Below, one piece after another: positions 33,406-64,000 of a DNA stretch of 64,000 nt (position 1 is its first letter; each line of letters starts with the position of its first letter). Under the pieces are notes generated by a model. That model was given only the letters and a program-made list of their open reading frames with translations. It searched no databases and was not told the DNA's origin. The translations under genes were made by a program, and so were the position numbers. Source of the stretch: Cyprinodon diabolis (lineage: Eukaryota > Chordata > Actinopteri > Cyprinodontiformes > Cyprinodontidae); the NCBI GenBank assembly GCA_030533445.1, contig CM060064.1:44694787-44758786 (forward strand). The letters run 5' to 3'.

Positions 33406-34043
33406 TTTAAACTGGTGTAGTTTCAACAGATTTTCTTTTAGAAAGCTCATTTGATCCTTTCTGGCTACCATTGTTCCCAGTATTGTTCAAAACGACAATT
33501 GCTGCAAAATAAATTATTTCATGCTGCAACGAGAAACTGTTCAAAGCTCTGATCTGTTGTGATGAGCCATAAATAAAAAGTCCGTAACATCAAGTAAATT
33601 TCTGACTTTATTTAAGCTTGTGTAAATTTAAGAAAGGACTACTTCAAAATTGGAAACTCAAATCATTTTTTTAATGTTGTATCATATCAGCCCGAACGGA
33701 AAATGAATATAATAAACGAAGGAAAAACCCCCAAAGTTTTAATGTAATGATGCCTGTGATACACGTATATTTCAGAAACCTACACAGGGTTTATACATGG
33801 AGTATTTACACCAGCGGTTCGTCCACCTGATCCTGTTCTTTTTTCTCCAGTTTCACTTTCAGTGCCATCTGTCCCTCCTCCTGGAGTCGCTCTTTAATCC
33901 ATCTGTTGCCTCCTGAACCATCTCAGGCTTTCACCCCCCACCCCTCCTGCTCCCTTACCAGATTTCACTGCAGTGCTTTGATTTTCTTTTTTTCTAACAG
34001 TCACATGTGAAAATGCTGCTAATGTAAACCAAAAGCCACTCTG
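33406..34043. other. Intergenic or ntrk1 3' UTR, nothing recognised
   Basis: A minus-strand AATAAA (plus-strand tttatt, 33607-33612) could serve as an ntrk1 polyadenylation signal. Otherwise unremarkable. Confidence 0.35.
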
Positions 34044-34299
34044 CACTGCAAAAAATAGAATTCTCATAAGTCGTTTTTTCTTAAAATAACTTTTTTTTTT
34101 TTTTGAATTGAGGTAAGTGAGACACTTTGCCAATGGAACAAGACAATTTACATTTAAAATGATAAAAAAACAATTGCTTTGTCTTATTTCAAGTGCATAT
34201 TATACAATTATCTTATTTTAAGAGTTAAAAAGAGTCAAATTAAGCTAAATACGCTTAATTTTAGAGATTTTTACTTATTTCTAGATTGTTTTTGCAGTG
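34044..34299. mobile_element. Palindromic CACTG-MITE copy 7
   Basis: cactgcaaaaaatag to tgtttttgcagtg. Lies 20 bp from copy 8, in opposite orientation. Confidence 0.85.
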
Positions 34300-34319
34300 T
34301 GGATTCCATGTTGCTGCTG

Positions 34320-34612
34320 CACTGCAAAATTGATCTAGAAATAAGTACACATTTCCTGAATTAAGTGTATTCACTCTTAATTTGAGTAGGTAAATGAGAT
34401 AGTTTGTCAATGGAATGAGTAATTTTACTCTTAAAATAAGATAAATAGATAATATGCACTTTAAATAAGACAATGCAATTGTGTTTTCTTATTTTAAGTG
34501 TAAATTGTCTTGTTCCATTGGCAGAATGTCTCTTTTACCTCCACAATCCAAAAACAAATGCACTTATTTTAAGAAAAAAAATGACTTATCTAGATTTAGA
34601 TTTTTTGCAGTG
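34320..34612. mobile_element. Palindromic CACTG-MITE copy 8
   Basis: cactgcaaaattgatc to attttttgcagtg. Flanked by 20-bp near-identical direct repeats (tggattccatgttgctgctg left, tggagtccatgttgcagctg right). Confidence 0.85.
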
Positions 34613-35181
34613 TGGAGTCCATGTTGCAGCTGCAGGCGCTGCTCTTTCTGTCCACATTAAATGTGAACTGGAAAACAATTTCTCTACTTAATATCCAACA
34701 AATATTTTTTTCTTTTTTAAAAATAATTATATAATACAGACAATTTGAAACGTGGAAAACAGTCTTTCATTGGGAGTTTCTTATTTACATTGACATGAAT
34801 GATCAGTGTTATAGAAATAACTTCCTGTTTCATCCAAATCCCTTAAAATGTAGACTTCACTTCTGAAATTAGGTTTGCAGCAACGCAAAGCTTTGTTTTT
34901 TTTTTTTTTTTTCATTATTTCAACATTTATCCATGCACGTCCCATCAAACTGATCCCACAGCAGATAAACTTTAACCCTTTAGTAAACATTTGACATTTT
35001 TCCAGACAATCTCAGGGCAGAAAACTGGACTCAGAGTCGAGGTGAAACTTTGGCTGAAAGCTTGGCTTCGAAAACAAACGCAAAGAATTAAATCAAATAA
35101 CAGAAGCTGTTTAGATTGAGCAGCATAAATCTCAACCCTTTGAGTCTCTGATTTCTGCTCCGGCCCGCCTTTTGGCGCCCT

Positions 35182-62416
<27,235 letters not shown>

Positions 62417-62769
62417 CTGTGGACAAATAATGGTTCTGCATTTTTGAATTTGCACAAGGAAATATTCTAAAGAAATCACATTTCATTGTGGCGTTCGATA
62501 CCATAGGGTGTAAAAAAACAGTTTTTTCCTTAAATGGACAGTGTGTACGAAATTTAGCTTTTTCTATTGGCAAAAATCAAGCATTGCTTTAATAATTAAA
62601 TATTCTTTAAAAGTCTAATAAAATCCCATCTAAAAGGAAAATCTTCTCATAGGTTAGAATTATTGGTTCATAAATACATGGGGGGTGGTGCACCAAATGG
62701 GAGGCGCCATATTGGATCACCATTTTTGATCAGAGTAGCCAAAATAGGACAAACTTGTCAACCTTCCTT

Positions 62770-63120
62770 ATGTTGGTGAAGATTCTCAGTCATCCAGATC
62801 ATAGTAATTCCAAAAAAGTGAAAAAGCAATCCAGTGGAGAGAAAACATGCAAATTGAAACGGACGAACGGGTCAACCCCTTTAGAATGGGGGCCGTTTTG
62901 CTACTTTTTTTAACCTGCAAAGACCCTACCTGTCTATGTCTCTGATAGAGGGGTCTTTAAAGAGAATTGTTGGCCTGGATGGATAGACGAGTTTATCCAC
63001 CCCCCCTTCCAAAGGGGTGGACCTGTTCACTAAACTTAGTCTAAAGCAATACACTTGGATAGCCTTAAGAACCTTATTGCGACTGCTCTGAGCATGACCA
63101 ATGATGACATTATGGAACAC
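62770..63120. mobile_element. Penelope-like 3' UTR fragments
   Basis: gtgaagattctcagtcatcc (62778) matches the segment around 37410, and gaaaacatgcaaattgaaac (62843) is the inverse of the block near 25480. Pieces occur in both orientations, so the remnant is rearranged. Confidence 0.45.
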
Positions 63121-63239
63121 AATGGAGAGAATATAAAACGTATCAATTTCTTGAATTATTTCTAAAGAACAAAACGTTTAGCATTCTTTAATGTTTTAAG
63201 TATATAAATAAGTATTTTCTGTACAGTTATTACATAGTT

Positions 63240-64000
63240 TTTGAGTGTTCCCGATCTTATTATTCTGTTTGCCTATGCGCAGTAGCTGGTTTATCCCACA
63301 GCTGTTAGGACTCCAGTCTGTGTGGTCTGTGTTTTTGTGTGTTTGTCTTCCTTCCTCAACCAGGCGGCGCCTGGTTCTGATTCTCCTCCTCACACACCTG
63401 CTGATGGTTACCTCGTTAACGGAGTGTTCTTAAACTGCTGACTGCCACTACCTCGATGCCAGAGTGTTTGCCAGGTTCGGGTACTCTTGCCAAGCTGAGT
63501 TTTGCTGAGTCAAACTGAGTTTTTGTCAACCTGAGTCTTAACATTGTTTTTTGTCTTTGCCTCTCGGCAGGAAGTAATCTTGCAAACTGGATTTTTCTGA
63601 CCTTCTCTCCCTGGAAGGATCAACTGAGTTTCAAATTGAGCTGAGGAAACAAACCGGAGGTTTGGATCCACTTTTCCCCGAGGAAACGTTTGAGCTTCAC
63701 ACTGAGCAAGGGATTCATCTGCACAACAGTCGGTTCATGTACCGCAGGAAATCTGAGTGGCAGTCAGTCTTTCTCCGTCCACCTACAAGCAACCGCATTC
63801 TGGGTAACCCTGCCCGCCCTCCTCCGTATGAGACAAACACCGGAACACATTCCAACCAACCTTTTCTCCTCTTCAAGTTCGAGAATCAATTTTCCCAGTG
63901 AACCTGAACTAACCGCAGTGTCTTCCCCTCACCTTTCAGTTCCGGTTGAGCAGTGTTCTGAGCACTGGAACCTCCACAAAACTTCTCAATAAACCTGTTA
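63240..64000 (+). other. Unresolved repeat-like sequence at right edge
   Basis: C/T-rich, low in AT compared with the intron, and ending cttctcaataaacctgtta with an AATAAA hexamer. Open frames are short and without domains. It could be the 3' LTR or UTR of a retroelement continuing beyond the window; no termini could be verified. Confidence 0.3.

Overview
The window is vertebrate nuclear DNA, almost certainly from a teleost fish. Two intron-containing vertebrate genes lie tail to tail in AT-rich sequence crowded with fish-type DNA transposons (hAT, Tc1-like, several MITE families), 5'-truncated L2/CR1-like LINE tails, a Penelope-like fragment and long (TA)n tracts. No CRISPR array, operon or bacterial feature is present. 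The species cannot be named from this sequence alone.

Gene 1 (+ strand, about 7.4-26.1 kb) is paqr6 (membrane progestin receptor delta). Seven coding exons can be joined in frame with GT-AG introns and give about 335 residues, ending at a TAA at 26146-26148. The 5' end is not settled: no in-frame ATG lies inside the first recognised exon. Gene 2 (- strand) is the 3' part of ntrk1 (TrkA neurotrophin receptor). Four kinase-domain exons lie at 62416-62244, 45957-45717, 45609-45451 and 35367-35182. The extracellular, transmembrane and N-lobe exons must lie beyond the right edge. Residues that differ among Trk paralogues ([37 protein letters not shown] at the C-terminus) favour TrkA. The two genes converge on a 9 kb intergenic interval containing a strong CTCF-like motif.

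Layout: 0-5.1 kb, copies of a hAT element carrying a ZBED-type BED finger, with (TA)n tracts; 5.1-26.1 kb, paqr6 with intronic MITEs, hATs and three copies of a helicase-headed element; 26.1-35.2 kb, intergenic sequence with a palindromic element, a LINE remnant and a low-copy repeat; 35.2-62.4 kb, ntrk1 kinase exons separated by a 10 kb and a 16 kb intron packed with nested transposons, including an intact Tc1-like transposase; 62.4-64 kb, further ntrk1 intron with repeat-like sequence.

The least ordinary content is mobile. Five copies of a 511-564 bp element, flanked by 9-bp target duplications, each keep a promoter-like head and the N-terminus of a RecQ-like helicase up to the Walker A motif, then jump to the 3' terminus. 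Other non-autonomous families here likewise keep only the first coding segment of a transposon gene. Several multi-level nested insertions have readable target duplications and give a relative order of events.
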